Shown: one piece after another, positions 1-6,429 of the stretch
How the letters are laid out: every line of letters begins with the position of its first letter
How positions within the stretch are numbered: position 1 is the stretch's first letter
NCBI GenBank assembly: GCA_023435335.1
Contig: JAEYRU010000319.1
Coordinates: 1-12,051, forward strand
Reading direction: 5' to 3'
Origin: Pseudomonadota bacterium
GTDB lineage: Bacteria > Pseudomonadota > Alphaproteobacteria > Rhizobiales > Rhizobiaceae
Length of the DNA stretch: 12,051 bases
Made by a program: the position numbers and the translations under genes
The notes under the pieces: generated by a model
Seen by the model: the letters and a program-made list of their open reading frames with translations, nothing else
The model's database searches: none
What the model was told of the DNA's origin: nothing

Positions 1-417
1 CGCGCCATGGCGCAGAAGGTCATCGCCGCTCTCGGCGGCAAGGCCTTCCACAAGCGGATCGCCATACTCGGCCTGGCCTTCAAGCCGGAGACCGACGACA
101 TGCGCGAGGCCCCGTCCATTCCGCTGATAGAGGCGTTGCGGCGCGCCGGTGCCAAGATAGTGGCCTACGATCCGGAGGCGGCGACGCGCGCCAGCGAACT
201 GCTGCCCGGCCTTGAGCTCGCCAAGGACCCTTACGCCTGCGCCAAGGGAGCCGACGCGGTGGTCATCGTCACCGGATGGAAAGAGTTCAAGGAGCTCGAT
301 CTCGATCGCCTGCGCAACATCGTCCGCCAGCCGGTGCTCATCGATCTTCAGAACCTCTTCGAGCCCGCGGATGTGCGCAAGCACGGGTTCAACGTGCACA
401 CGATCGGCCGACAATAG
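1..417 (+). CDS. ugd: UDP-glucose 6-dehydrogenase, C-terminal part (5' end outside window)
   Basis: Oxidises UDP-glucose to UDP-glucuronate with NAD+, supplying the sugar for acidic exo-, capsular or lipopolysaccharides in the cytoplasm. The frame is open from base 1, so only the last 138 residues are seen; the family is about 430 residues long, so roughly 300 are missing. The visible part is the UDP-binding C-terminal domain. It shows the motif GLAFKPETDDMREAPS, whose lysine and aspartates are characteristic of the UDP-glucose/GDP-mannose dehydrogenase family, then a Rossmann-like strand ending in VAYDP, then VIVTGW and the terminal LIDLQNLF stretch. The ATG at base 7 is an internal methionine, not a start. 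The gene converges on the glycoside hydrolase gene with a 45-bp gap and no clear terminator. UDP-N-acetylmannosamine dehydrogenases share the fold, but the sequence reads as UDP-glucose type. Confidence 0.93.
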   Translation, partial: RAMAQKVIAALGGKAFHKRIAILGLAFKPETDDMREAPSIPLIEALRRAGAKIVAYDPEAATRASELLPGLELAKDPYACAKGADAVVIVTGWKEFKELDLDRLRNIVRQPVLIDLQNLFEPADVRKHGFNVHTIGRQ

Positions 418-462
418 TAACGGGGACCATGGCCGGCAGCGCTATGGGTGCCGAAGGATGCG

Positions 463-1380
463 CTAGCGCAGGAAGGCGGCAGGGGCCACGCGCCAGTCCG
501 GCGAGCCCAGGCCCGCCGGCCAGGATGCAGGTTCCAGGGCGTTGAAATAGACGATGGCCGTGAGGCGCGGGAACTTGGCGAGCCGACGAGCGCTTTCCTC
601 CAGCCAGGCACGGCGGTACTCGTCGGACCCTGCAACGCCGAACTCGGCGATGACCACTGGTTTGCGGAAACGTGCCACGCGCGCGTACTTCTCTCCGAAC
701 ACCTGCGCGAAAGTGCGATCACGCCCATGGAACTTGCGGTCCCATTTCTGCAGGCCGTAGACCGAAAGGCCAACCATGTCAGTCCAGGCGTCCCCAGGGT
801 AATAGTCCGCGAGATTAGCTTCCCCCTTGGGCGACCACATGTACCGGGCGAGCGGAGCGGCGGCGCGGCAGCGTTCGACGAAATAGCGGTAGGCGCTCTT
901 GTATCCTTCGGCATCCTTGCGGGCCCAGGGATAGCGCTCCACCGGCTGTTCCATTTCGTGGCCCCAGCGCACGATCGCACTCCCGCCAAGCGTGGCCACC
1001 TCGGCGCAGACCGACGCAATGTAGCGATCGAACTGTCCCGCGAGGATGTCTCGGAAGAGGCGGTGGCCGCCGCTGCGCCAGTCGGCCGCGCGCGTGTAGG
1101 GTTCGACGGTTATCATCAGGCGACGGCCGCGCGCCTTGGCGTAGCCCGCCCTGGCCCAAAGCATGCGCCGGTCGAGCTGCTGCCAGTAGACGTAGATATG
1201 CTCGATGCCGATGCCATGCGCATCCGAGAAGGCACGGCCGGGATCGTAGACGCCGAACTCGACGGACGGCGGCTGACGAGCGGTCGAGGCGTTCGCCCGA
1301 GGCTCAGTGCGTCCCGCATCCGGGAACAGGGCCAGCAGAAGCGCGACCACCGCCGAAGTGCCTGCCAAGCGCAAACGCAA
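463..1380 (-). CDS. Secreted GH26-like glycoside hydrolase (beta-mannanase-type fold)
   Basis: Predicted exported retaining endo-glycosidase of 305 residues. Residues 1-25 form a Sec-type signal peptide with a hydrophobic core VVALLLALF. The rest resembles a GH26 (beta/alpha)8 catalytic domain. RWGHEME at 138-144 carries the likely acid/base E142 after H141, WSPKG lies at 182-186, YYPGDAW at 193-199, and AEFG at 245-248 carries the likely nucleophile E246. YFN and a terminal SPDWRV follow, as in GH26 proteins. Translation starts at TTG (1378-1380): GGGAGG (1387-1392 on this strand) sits exactly 6 nt upstream and no ATG or GTG fits as well. It lies 77 bp downstream of hdaA in the same direction, with its own possible promoter, and converges on the UDP-glucose dehydrogenase gene. 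A role in trimming exopolysaccharide is inferred from that neighbour. The substrate is unknown and need not be mannan. Confidence 0.83.
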   Translation of the reverse strand: MRLRLAGTSAVVALLLALFPDAGRTEPRANASTARQPPSVEFGVYDPGRAFSDAHGIGIEHIYVYWQQLDRRMLWARAGYAKARGRRLMITVEPYTRAADWRSGGHRLFRDILAGQFDRYIASVCAEVATLGGSAIVRWGHEMEQPVERYPWARKDAEGYKSAYRYFVERCRAAAPLARYMWSPKGEANLADYYPGDAWTDMVGLSVYGLQKWDRKFHGRDRTFAQVFGEKYARVARFRKPVVIAEFGVAGSDEYRRAWLEESARRLAKFPRLTAIVYFNALEPASWPAGLGSPDWRVAPAAFLR

Positions 1381-1411
1381 TGCGTACCTCCCGCACCGGG
1401 ACGAATCACCG

Positions 1412-1438
1412 CCGATAGGCTAGATCGCGCCGGGTCAA
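1412..1438 (-). promoter_or_regulatory. Candidate promoter of the GH26-like gene
   Basis: Read on the minus strand, TTGACC (1433-1438) is followed after 15 nt by TATCGG (1412-1417), giving a start near 1405 and a leader of about 25 nt. The -35 is good, but the spacer is short and the -10 is poor. A GAATC site (1403-1407), the sequence methylated by CcrM in alphaproteobacteria, lies at the presumed start point. Confidence 0.3.
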
Positions 1439-1457
1439 GTGGCAACGCGACCGTATG

Positions 1458-2165
1458 CTACAGGTCGAGAGCGCCCTGCCCCGCGTCCATGGCGTCAAGA
1501 ACGCTGCCGGCGAGCTGGCGGGTGATCCGGCTCTTCTCCTCCAGCGCCCGGTGATCGAGCCTGTCCACGACGCGGATCGCGGTGGCCAGCGAGCGCTCGA
1601 TGCGCTTGACCAGGAACTGCACCACAGACTGGTCCACGTCGACCTGGCGGTCGGCGAAAAGCTTGGTGATGACGCCGGAAAGCAGCAGATCATCCGGCTC
1701 GTGGATCTCGACAGTGGCGGCGGCCTTGAGGCGGGAGGCGAGGTCGGGCAGCTTCACGCCCCAGGCGGCGGGAAAGCGGCGCGCAGTGAGCAGCATATGC
1801 GTTCCTGCTTGTCGGACGGCATTGAACAGGTGGAAGAGGCCGGCTTCGTCCAGGTCGCCGCCGTCAGCATCGTCGATGAGGATGGGCCCGGCGGAGGCTG
1901 CTGCGATTTCCACCGCGCCGATCGACCGACGATCGACCCCGACAGCACCGGCAAGCTCGCGCCAGATCGCAGCCAGGTGGGACTTGCCGGAACCAGGCGG
2001 CCCCGCGAGAACCACGACGTTCGAGGGCCAGTCCGGCCAGGCATCGAGCAGGCTGACAGCCTGCAGGTTGGCCGGGCTGACGACCAGCTCGTCCCGCGAT
2101 TGGCCCGGCGAATGGCCGAGTTCCAGCGGGAGCTGACGCGGGCGCTCAACCGCCACAGCGATCAC
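1458..2165 (-). CDS. hdaA: HdaA, DnaA-related regulator that inactivates DnaA
   Basis: AAA+ protein of 235 residues, the alphaproteobacterial counterpart of E. coli Hda. Bound to the DNA-loaded sliding clamp, Hda stimulates ATP hydrolysis by DnaA and so limits replication initiation to once per cycle. QLPLELG at 11-17 fits the N-terminal clamp-binding motif. GPPGSGKS at 55-62 is Walker A, ILIDDAD at 95-101 is Walker B, LLTARR at 125-130 fits sensor I, and DLASRLKA at 141-148 contains the likely arginine finger R145. It has no DnaA domain IV (DNA-binding), as expected for Hda and unlike DnaA. The frame stays open much further upstream inside the transporter gene. I chose the GTG at 2163-2165 because it sits just after GGAGGAGC and overlaps the transporter stop as GTGA, giving the normal family length. 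A second GTG at 2154-2156 is possible. Confidence 0.9.
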   Translation of the reverse strand: MIAVAVERPRQLPLELGHSPGQSRDELVVSPANLQAVSLLDAWPDWPSNVVVLAGPPGSGKSHLAAIWRELAGAVGVDRRSIGAVEIAAASAGPILIDDADGGDLDEAGLFHLFNAVRQAGTHMLLTARRFPAAWGVKLPDLASRLKAAATVEIHEPDDLLLSGVITKLFADRQVDVDQSVVQFLVKRIERSLATAIRVVDRLDHRALEEKSRITRQLAGSVLDAMDAGQGALDL

Positions 2166-3379
2166 GCTCCTCCGCCCTGGCCGCTGTCGGCGGGACCGCG
2201 GTAGAGCGGGGATTCCAGATACCGGTCGATGGCGAAGCGCACGAGCACCGCGATGGCGGCGGCCGCCGGAACCGCGACAAGCAGGCCGACGAAGCCGAAC
2301 AGGTAGCCGAAAGCGAAGAGCGCGAACATCAGCCAGACCGGATGCAGGCCGACGCTCTTGCCCACAAGCCTGGGCTGCAGGATGTTGCCCTCGACGAACT
2401 GACCGAAGAAGAAGATACCGGCGACCGCCAAGACCCAGGGCCATTCCGGCCAGAACTGGACGAGCGCCACGCCGACGCTGAGCGCGAGGCCGACCAGCGA
2501 CCCGACGTAGGGTATGAAACTGATCAGGCCGGCGAACAGGCCGATCAAAAGGCCGAAATTCAAGCCGACGGCGGTGAGCCCCACCGCATAGAAGATGCCG
2601 AGGATAAGGCACAGCGTCCCCTGCCCGCGCACGAACCCCGCCGTGGCAGTGTTGATGTCAGTGGCGATGCGGCGGACCGACAAGAGATGATCGCGCGGAA
2701 TCCAGCTGTCCACCTTGGCCACCATGCGGTCCCAGTCGAGGAGCATGTAGAAGGCCACGACGGGCGTCACCACGAACAGGCCGGCAATGTCGATCAGCGT
2801 CTTGCCGGAGTTCCAGATCGACTGCATCAGCGTCGTGAGGAAACCCGCGCCCTGGGCGAGAAGGCTGGAAAGACCGTCGCGCAGCGAGTTGGGATCCACG
2901 CCGACATTCTCCTGCAGCCAGCCGGGATCATAGCTGGTGATCAGCCCCTGCAGCCGCGCGATGTAATCGGGGATGCGCGCCAGGAAGTCGGCCAATTGCG
3001 CGGCCAGCACCGGAACGAGGATCATGAGCCCTATGATGAATGCGGCGATAAAGCCGATGAGGATCAGAACCGTCGCAGCAAGCCGGGAAAGACCGATGCG
3101 TTCCAGCCTGTCGGCCACCGGATCCAGGAAATAGGCGAGGATCATCCCGGCCAGGAAAGGCAGCAGGATCGAGCTGAAGACGTACAGGAATGCGGTGAAG
3201 AGTGCGCCGGTTACGAGCCAGAAGAGCACCTGCTGCCGAAACGACATTCCTCTCGTCGGAACGATCGCCACGAGCTGCGGCGCCAGGTCCGTTCCTGTTG
3301 CGGAAACCGCCGGTGCCGGGCGCGTAATCTTCGCCCTTGCGGAAGCGGAGCTAGCTCCGCGAGGTTTCGCTTTCGCCAT
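2162..3379 (-). CDS. AI-2E family (PerM-like) membrane transporter
   Basis: Inner-membrane protein of 405 residues from the AI-2E transporter family (PF01594, formerly UPF0118). Members include E. coli TqsA, an AI-2 exporter, and Na+/H+ antiporter-like proteins; the substrate here is unknown. Hydrophobic segments lie at about 51-83, 98-125, 193-213, 250-305, 312-330 and 347-375, consistent with seven or eight helices. Family signatures are SFIPYVGSLVG (287-297), EGNILQPRLVG (330-340) and GLHPVW (344-349). Residues 1-44 are a polar, Ala/Pro/Arg-rich tail. The ATG at 3379 gives this tail and a 29-bp overlap with the upstream gene; the ATG at 3247 (M45) directly before the first helix is an alternative, although its AGAGGA lies too close. 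Its stop overlaps the hdaA start, so the two are probably translationally coupled. Confidence 0.92.
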   Translation of the reverse strand: MAKAKPRGASSASARAKITRPAPAVSATGTDLAPQLVAIVPTRGMSFRQQVLFWLVTGALFTAFLYVFSSILLPFLAGMILAYFLDPVADRLERIGLSRLAATVLILIGFIAAFIIGLMILVPVLAAQLADFLARIPDYIARLQGLITSYDPGWLQENVGVDPNSLRDGLSSLLAQGAGFLTTLMQSIWNSGKTLIDIAGLFVVTPVVAFYMLLDWDRMVAKVDSWIPRDHLLSVRRIATDINTATAGFVRGQGTLCLILGIFYAVGLTAVGLNFGLLIGLFAGLISFIPYVGSLVGLALSVGVALVQFWPEWPWVLAVAGIFFFGQFVEGNILQPRLVGKSVGLHPVWLMFALFAFGYLFGFVGLLVAVPAAAAIAVLVRFAIDRYLESPLYRGPADSGQGGGA

Positions 3380-3908
3380 TGCCGTTCATGTGCCTCAGCC
3401 AGGCGACGAGATAGGCCGCCGCGGAAGCAGCGGTCAAGAGGCCGGAGAGGACGACCAGCCAGCCGCGCAGGTCCCAGAAATGCTGTCCGAAAGCCAGTTC
3501 GGAGAGAACCAGGGCCGCCAGCACTATCTGGACCGCGGTATTGGCCTTGGAGACGAATATTGGCTTCATCTCCACGGGGTTGCCCATGACGGTGGATAGC
3601 AGCACTGCGGTGACGATGAGCGCGTCGCGCGATACGGCCGCGATCACCAGCCACAGCGGCAGCTCTCCCATCAGGCCGAGCACGACAAAGACGCTCACCA
3701 GAAGCAGTTTGTCGGCCATCGGGTCGAGATAGGCGCCGAGCGCGGAGCGCTGGTTGAACTGGCGGGCGATGAAGCCATCCAGGCCATCCGAGACGCCGGC
3801 AACGACGAAGCCGGCAAGCGCCCAATCCATCCGGCCGAGCAGCATCGCATAGATCACGGCCGGGACCAGGACGAAGCGCAGCAGCGTGATCAGGTTGGGA
3901 ATTGTCAA
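3351..3908 (-). CDS. CDP-alcohol phosphatidyltransferase (PgsA/cardiolipin-synthase type)
   Basis: Integral membrane enzyme that moves a phosphatidyl group from CDP-diacylglycerol to an alcohol in phospholipid synthesis. The complete family motif D-x2-D-G-x2-A-R-x8-G-x3-D-x3-D is present, spanning the bases that encode SDGLDGFIARQF through LDPMADK, so the enzyme should be active. Several hydrophobic helices follow. The alcohol cannot be read from sequence: glycerol-3-phosphate (PgsA) or phosphatidylglycerol (cardiolipin synthase) are the likely options. The start is uncertain. TTG at 3906-3908 gives 185 residues beginning M-TIPNLITLLR, where family members usually begin, with GGAAGGG 9 nt upstream. 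ATG at 3957-3959 or GTG at 3993-3995 would add 17 or 29 residues that look like translated leader. It heads the operon with the AI-2E transporter and hdaA and diverges from purM. Confidence 0.88.
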   Translation of the reverse strand: MTIPNLITLLRFVLVPAVIYAMLLGRMDWALAGFVVAGVSDGLDGFIARQFNQRSALGAYLDPMADKLLLVSVFVVLGLMGELPLWLVIAAVSRDALIVTAVLLSTVMGNPVEMKPIFVSKANTAVQIVLAALVLSELAFGQHFWDLRGWLVVLSGLLTAASAAAYLVAWLRHMNGNGESETSRS

Positions 3909-4126
3909 ACCACTCGGCCCTTCCGCCCGTAGCTCCCCCGGCGATCCTGCCGGATACATGGCCTGCCGGCACGGCGGATGCAAGGTGGCCGTCACCCTGG
4001 GTGCCCTAGCCGCTTTCCCCAGGCGCGATGCCCGAGGCGCGCCCCGCGCCTTGCATCGACGCGTCGCTTCATGCGAAGAGCCGGGGCAAGCCGGACCAGG
4101 TACCGGATGCGGAGCAGGCGCGACGA
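3909..4126. promoter_or_regulatory. Divergent intergenic region between phosphatidyltransferase gene and purM
   Basis: About 218 bp, or 131 bp if the GTG at 3995 starts the phosphatidyltransferase. It must contain the promoters of the minus-strand membrane/hdaA operon and of purMN. I see no convincing -35/-10 pair on either strand and no riboswitch-like architecture. It does hold a 10-bp perfect palindrome CGACGCGTCG (4057-4066) and a small CTTC/GAAG hairpin (4068-4079), either of which could be an operator or chance in GC-rich DNA. Confidence 0.4.
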
Positions 4127-5194
4127 ATGAGCAAGAGCGGCCGGAACGGTCTTACTTATGCGCAGGCAGGCGTCGACATCGATGCCGGCGCGGCGATGGT
4201 GGAGAAGATCAAGCCGCTCGTGCGGGCGACCCGCAGGCCCGGCGCCGACGGTGAAATCGGAGGCTTCGGCGGGCTTTTCGATCTGAAGGCCGCTGGCTTC
4301 ACCGATCCGGTGCTGGTCGCGGCGAATGACGGCGTCGGCACCAAACTGAAGATCGCCATCGAGACCGGCATCCACGACACGATCGGCATCGACCTTGTGG
4401 CCATGTGCGTCAACGATCTCGTCGTGCAAGGGGCGGAGCCCCTCTTCTTCCTCGATTATTTCGCCACCGGCAAGCTTAACCCCGACCAGGGCGCGGCGAT
4501 CGTGGCCGGGATCGCCGAGGGCTGCCGCCAGGCGGGCTGCGCGCTGATCGGCGGCGAGACCGCCGAAATGCCAGGGCTCTATGCGAAGGAAGACTACGAT
4601 CTGGCGGGCTTCGCGGTTGGAGCAGCCGAGCGCGGACAGCTCCTGCCGACGGACGACATCGTCGAGGGTGACGTGCTGCTCGGCCTGGCCTCTTCCGGCG
4701 TCCATTCCAATGGATTCTCGCTGGTGCGCCGCGTCGTCGAACAGAGCGGGCTGAAATGGCGGGACGAGGCGCCGTTCGCGCCCGGCCGACCGCTGGGCGA
4801 GGCGCTGCTCGAGCCAACCCGCATCTACGTGAAACCGCTGCTGCATGCGATCCGCGGCACGCACGGCATCAAGGCATTGGCACACATCACCGGCGGCGGA
4901 TTCCCGGAAAACACGCCACGCGTGCTGCCGGAAGCCTTCGGCGCCGAAATCGATCTCGAGGCGATCGAGGCGCAGGCGGTGTTTTCGTGGCTGGCGCGCG
5001 CCGGCGGCGTGGCGCACGACGAGATGCTTCGCACGTTCAATTGCGGGATAGGCATGGTCGCCGTGGTGGCGGCCGGACAGGCGGCGCAGGTCGCGGCCGT
5101 GCTGCAGCAGGCGGGCGAGACGGTGACGCCCATCGGTCTCATCTGCCCCAGGCGCGACCACGGCGTCGTCTATCGGGGAAGACTGGAGCTCTAG
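4127..5194 (+). CDS. purM: Phosphoribosylformylglycinamidine cyclo-ligase (AIR synthetase)
   Basis: Closes the imidazole ring: FGAM plus ATP gives 5-aminoimidazole ribonucleotide (AIR), the fifth step of purine synthesis in the cytoplasm. The product is 355 residues against 345 in E. coli. Typical blocks are YAQAGVDIDAG near the N-terminus, the phosphate/ATP loop NDGVGTK (67-73), GIDLVAMCVNDLVVQGAEP (87-105), GGETAEMPGLY (142-152), SSGVHSNGFSLVR and ITGGGFPENTPRVLP. The frame is open back to an ATG at 4028, but the extra 33 residues do not resemble the family. The ATG at 4127 is preceded by GGAGCAGG (4111-4118) and matches the usual N-terminus. purN follows after 5 bp, so the two are almost certainly one operon. 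Confidence 0.97.
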   Translation: MSKSGRNGLTYAQAGVDIDAGAAMVEKIKPLVRATRRPGADGEIGGFGGLFDLKAAGFTDPVLVAANDGVGTKLKIAIETGIHDTIGIDLVAMCVNDLVVQGAEPLFFLDYFATGKLNPDQGAAIVAGIAEGCRQAGCALIGGETAEMPGLYAKEDYDLAGFAVGAAERGQLLPTDDIVEGDVLLGLASSGVHSNGFSLVRRVVEQSGLKWRDEAPFAPGRPLGEALLEPTRIYVKPLLHAIRGTHGIKALAHITGGGFPENTPRVLPEAFGAEIDLEAIEAQAVFSWLARAGGVAHDEMLRTFNCGIGMVAVVAAGQAAQVAAVLQQAGETVTPIGLICPRRDHGVVYRGRLEL

Positions 5195-5199
5195 ACAGC

Positions 5200-5904
5200 A
5201 TGAAGAAGCGCGTCGCAATCCTCATTTCGGGCCGAGGCAGCAACATGGCCGCGCTGATCTCGGCCGCGCGCGAGCCGGACTACCCAGCGGAAATCGTCGG
5301 TATCATCTCCAACAGGGCGGACGCTGCGGGACTCGACATCGCGGGTAAGGCGGGGTTCCCCACGCGTACTGTATCGAAGACCGATCACCCCACCCCACAG
5401 GCGCATGATGCAGCCCTAGAGGCGGCGCTCAACGAACTCGGCGCCGAACTCGTCTGCCTCGCCGGCTACCTGAGGCAGCTCACGCCGGAATTCGTGCGGC
5501 GTTGGGAGGGTCGGATCATCAATATCCACCCGTCACTATTGCCACTGTTCCGAGGACTGGACACTCACAGCAAAGCCCTCGACGCGGGGCTGCGCGTGCA
5601 TGGATGCACTGTGCATTTCGTGACCGCCGAGCTGGACGCCGGACCTATCATCGCGCAGGCGGCGGTGCCGGTTGAACTCGCGGACACTGAAGACACGCTC
5701 GCCGCGCGCGTGCTCAGGGCCGAGCACCGGCTCTACCCGATCGCGTTGCGGATGGTGGCCGAGGGCAAAGTTCGCATGGAGGGCGGCAGACCGGTCTTCT
5801 CGCCCTTCGCGACGAAGGACAGTTCCAGCGACCTCATCCTCTCGCCGGAACCGGCGTCGGACGGCATCGCCGACCTTGAGTCGCTCGCCCGGTTCACGCC
5901 GTAG
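5200..5904 (+). CDS. purN: Phosphoribosylglycinamide formyltransferase
   Basis: Transfers a formyl group from 10-formyltetrahydrofolate to GAR to give FGAR, the third step of purine synthesis. The product is 234 residues against 212 in E. coli. GRGSNM (11-16) binds the phosphoribosyl phosphate. The catalytic triad equivalent to E. coli N106, H108 and D144 is present as N108 and H110 in NIHPSLLP and D146 in ELDAGPII. Residues beyond about 205 form a polar tail outside the usual fold. The ATG at 5200 lies 5 bp after the purM stop, with GGAG inside the purM end about 12 nt upstream, which suggests coupling to purM translation. It converges on the DUF1127 gene. Confidence 0.96.
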   Translation: MKKRVAILISGRGSNMAALISAAREPDYPAEIVGIISNRADAAGLDIAGKAGFPTRTVSKTDHPTPQAHDAALEAALNELGAELVCLAGYLRQLTPEFVRRWEGRIINIHPSLLPLFRGLDTHSKALDAGLRVHGCTVHFVTAELDAGPIIAQAAVPVELADTEDTLAARVLRAEHRLYPIALRMVAEGKVRMEGGRPVFSPFATKDSSSDLILSPEPASDGIADLESLARFTP

Positions 5905-6002
5905 GCAGATTCTGCACTCCCCTGTCAGCAGCCGGGCTCAACGCGCCGCGACGCGGGCGGCCGCGCAAGAGGCCAGCCTGACGCGAGACGGCCTCGCACC
6001 GT

Positions 6003-6266
6003 TCAGATTCGTCCCCTTCGAGGCAGGAGGCCGTTCCAGCACGAGGGATCGACCTCGTCCCAGCTACCGTCCAGTGCTTCGTAGATCCGTTCCGGATCGA
6101 AACCCAGGTCGCGAATGACATGGGGCGACAGCCGGGATAGCGCGACCAGCGTGCGCCGCTCACGGCGGCGCTGCGCAAACGCCAACCAGGCCGCCTGTAG
6201 CGCGCCGACGAAGTCATATCTAACCCGCTCATCAGGGATTCGAAGCGTAACGTCGAGCGCGGTCAT
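6003..6266 (-). CDS. Small arginine-rich DUF1127 domain protein
   Basis: Protein of 87 residues. Residues about 33-62 match the DUF1127 (YjiS-like) pattern: a basic RRRERR run followed by LSRLSPHVIRDLGFDPERI. DUF1127 proteins are small, abundant in alphaproteobacteria and often without known function; some have been linked to phosphate/carbon metabolism and RNA-related roles. This one has about 20 residues before the domain and a 25-residue acidic then basic tail (ALDGSWDEVDPSCW then RRGR). The ATG at 6264-6266 is fixed by a perfect AGGAGG (6272-6277 on this strand) 5 nt upstream; an in-frame ATG six codons earlier lies on the wrong side of that site. It diverges from lacI, and its promoter and leader carry two of the three palindromic operators, so it is the obvious target of that repressor. 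It converges on purN across 98 bp with no strong terminator. Confidence 0.85.
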   Translation of the reverse strand: MTALDVTLRIPDERVRYDFVGALQAAWLAFAQRRRERRTLVALSRLSPHVIRDLGFDPERIYEALDGSWDEVDPSCWNGLLPRRGRI

Positions 6267-6285
6267 GTCGGCCTCCTGGTGCATT

Positions 6286-6299
6286 TTGACCCGGTTCAA
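6286..6299. promoter_or_regulatory. Operator O1 (imperfect LacI-type palindrome)
   Basis: TTGACCCGGTTCAA differs from the perfect palindrome TTGAACCGGTTCAA by one base (C for A at 6290); flanking T/A extends the symmetry to 16 bp. It lies in the transcribed leader of the DUF1127 gene, 20 bp upstream of its start codon. Its centre is 32 bp from that of O2, about three helical turns. Confidence 0.7.
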
Positions 6300-6317
6300 A
6301 CCAGTTTCATTCCACTC

Positions 6318-6331
6318 TTGAACCGGTTCAA
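6318..6331. promoter_or_regulatory. Operator O2 (perfect LacI-type palindrome)
   Basis: TTGAACCGGTTCAA is a perfect 14-bp palindrome with a central CpG, the form expected for LacI/GalR-family dimers. It begins within the -10 of the predicted minus-strand promoter and covers its transcription start, so binding would block DUF1127 transcription. Confidence 0.85.
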
Positions 6332-6358
6332 TCTTACTCCTCCGGCAAGGGTGGTCAA
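6331..6358 (-). promoter_or_regulatory. Candidate promoter of the DUF1127 gene
   Basis: On the minus strand TTGACC (6353-6358), a 16-nt spacer and TAAGAT (6331-6336) make a good sigma70-type promoter. Transcription should begin near 6324, at the centre of operator O2, leaving a leader of about 58 nt that contains O1. Confidence 0.6.
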
Positions 6359-6366
6359 GCAAAAAG

Positions 6367-6380
6367 TTGAACCGGTTCAA
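6367..6380. promoter_or_regulatory. Operator O3 (perfect LacI-type palindrome)
   Basis: An identical copy of TTGAACCGGTTCAA, centred 49 bp from O2 and 50 bp before the lacI start codon. It overlaps the predicted lacI -35 element, as expected for autorepression. The lacI frame is open through this site with a possible TTG start at 6367, but operator function and family alignment argue against that start. Confidence 0.85.
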
Positions 6381-6395
6381 GAACGCTGCTAAATC
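6367..6395 (+). promoter_or_regulatory. Candidate promoter of the lacI-family gene
   Basis: TTGAAC (6367-6372, inside O3), a 17-nt spacer and TAAATC (6390-6395) form a possible promoter with a start near 6402 and a leader of about 28 nt. The -10 is weak, so this is tentative. Confidence 0.4.
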
Positions 6396-6429
6396 AAGGC
6401 CTTCAGTGCGCGCAGACGGGGCGGTGAGC

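Noticed and set aside
448..1554. Plus-strand open frame across the GH26-like gene.
   Set aside because: Antisense to a gene with a signal peptide, both catalytic motifs and a strong ribosome-binding site. No support for the plus-strand product.
2166..2612. Upstream extension of the hdaA frame suggesting a fusion protein of 384 residues.
   Set aside because: The extra part is the transporter gene read in another frame. The GTGA overlap with a ribosome-binding site gives the normal 235-residue HdaA.
2342..3589. 415-codon plus-strand open frame across the transporter gene.
   Set aside because: Antisense shadow of a membrane protein gene; the product is highly charged and repetitive in composition without recognisable motifs.
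3992..5218. 408-codon open frame on the minus strand across purM.
   Set aside because: It is antisense to purM, with composition typical of a shadow frame (rich in Arg, Asp, His and Ala) and no domain. purM on the plus strand is unmistakable.
5905..6002. Possible terminator or small RNA in the purN/DUF1127 convergent gap.
   Set aside because: Only short, weak pairings (for example AGGCC/GGCCT around a 15-nt loop) and no T-run; nothing distinguishable from GC-rich background.
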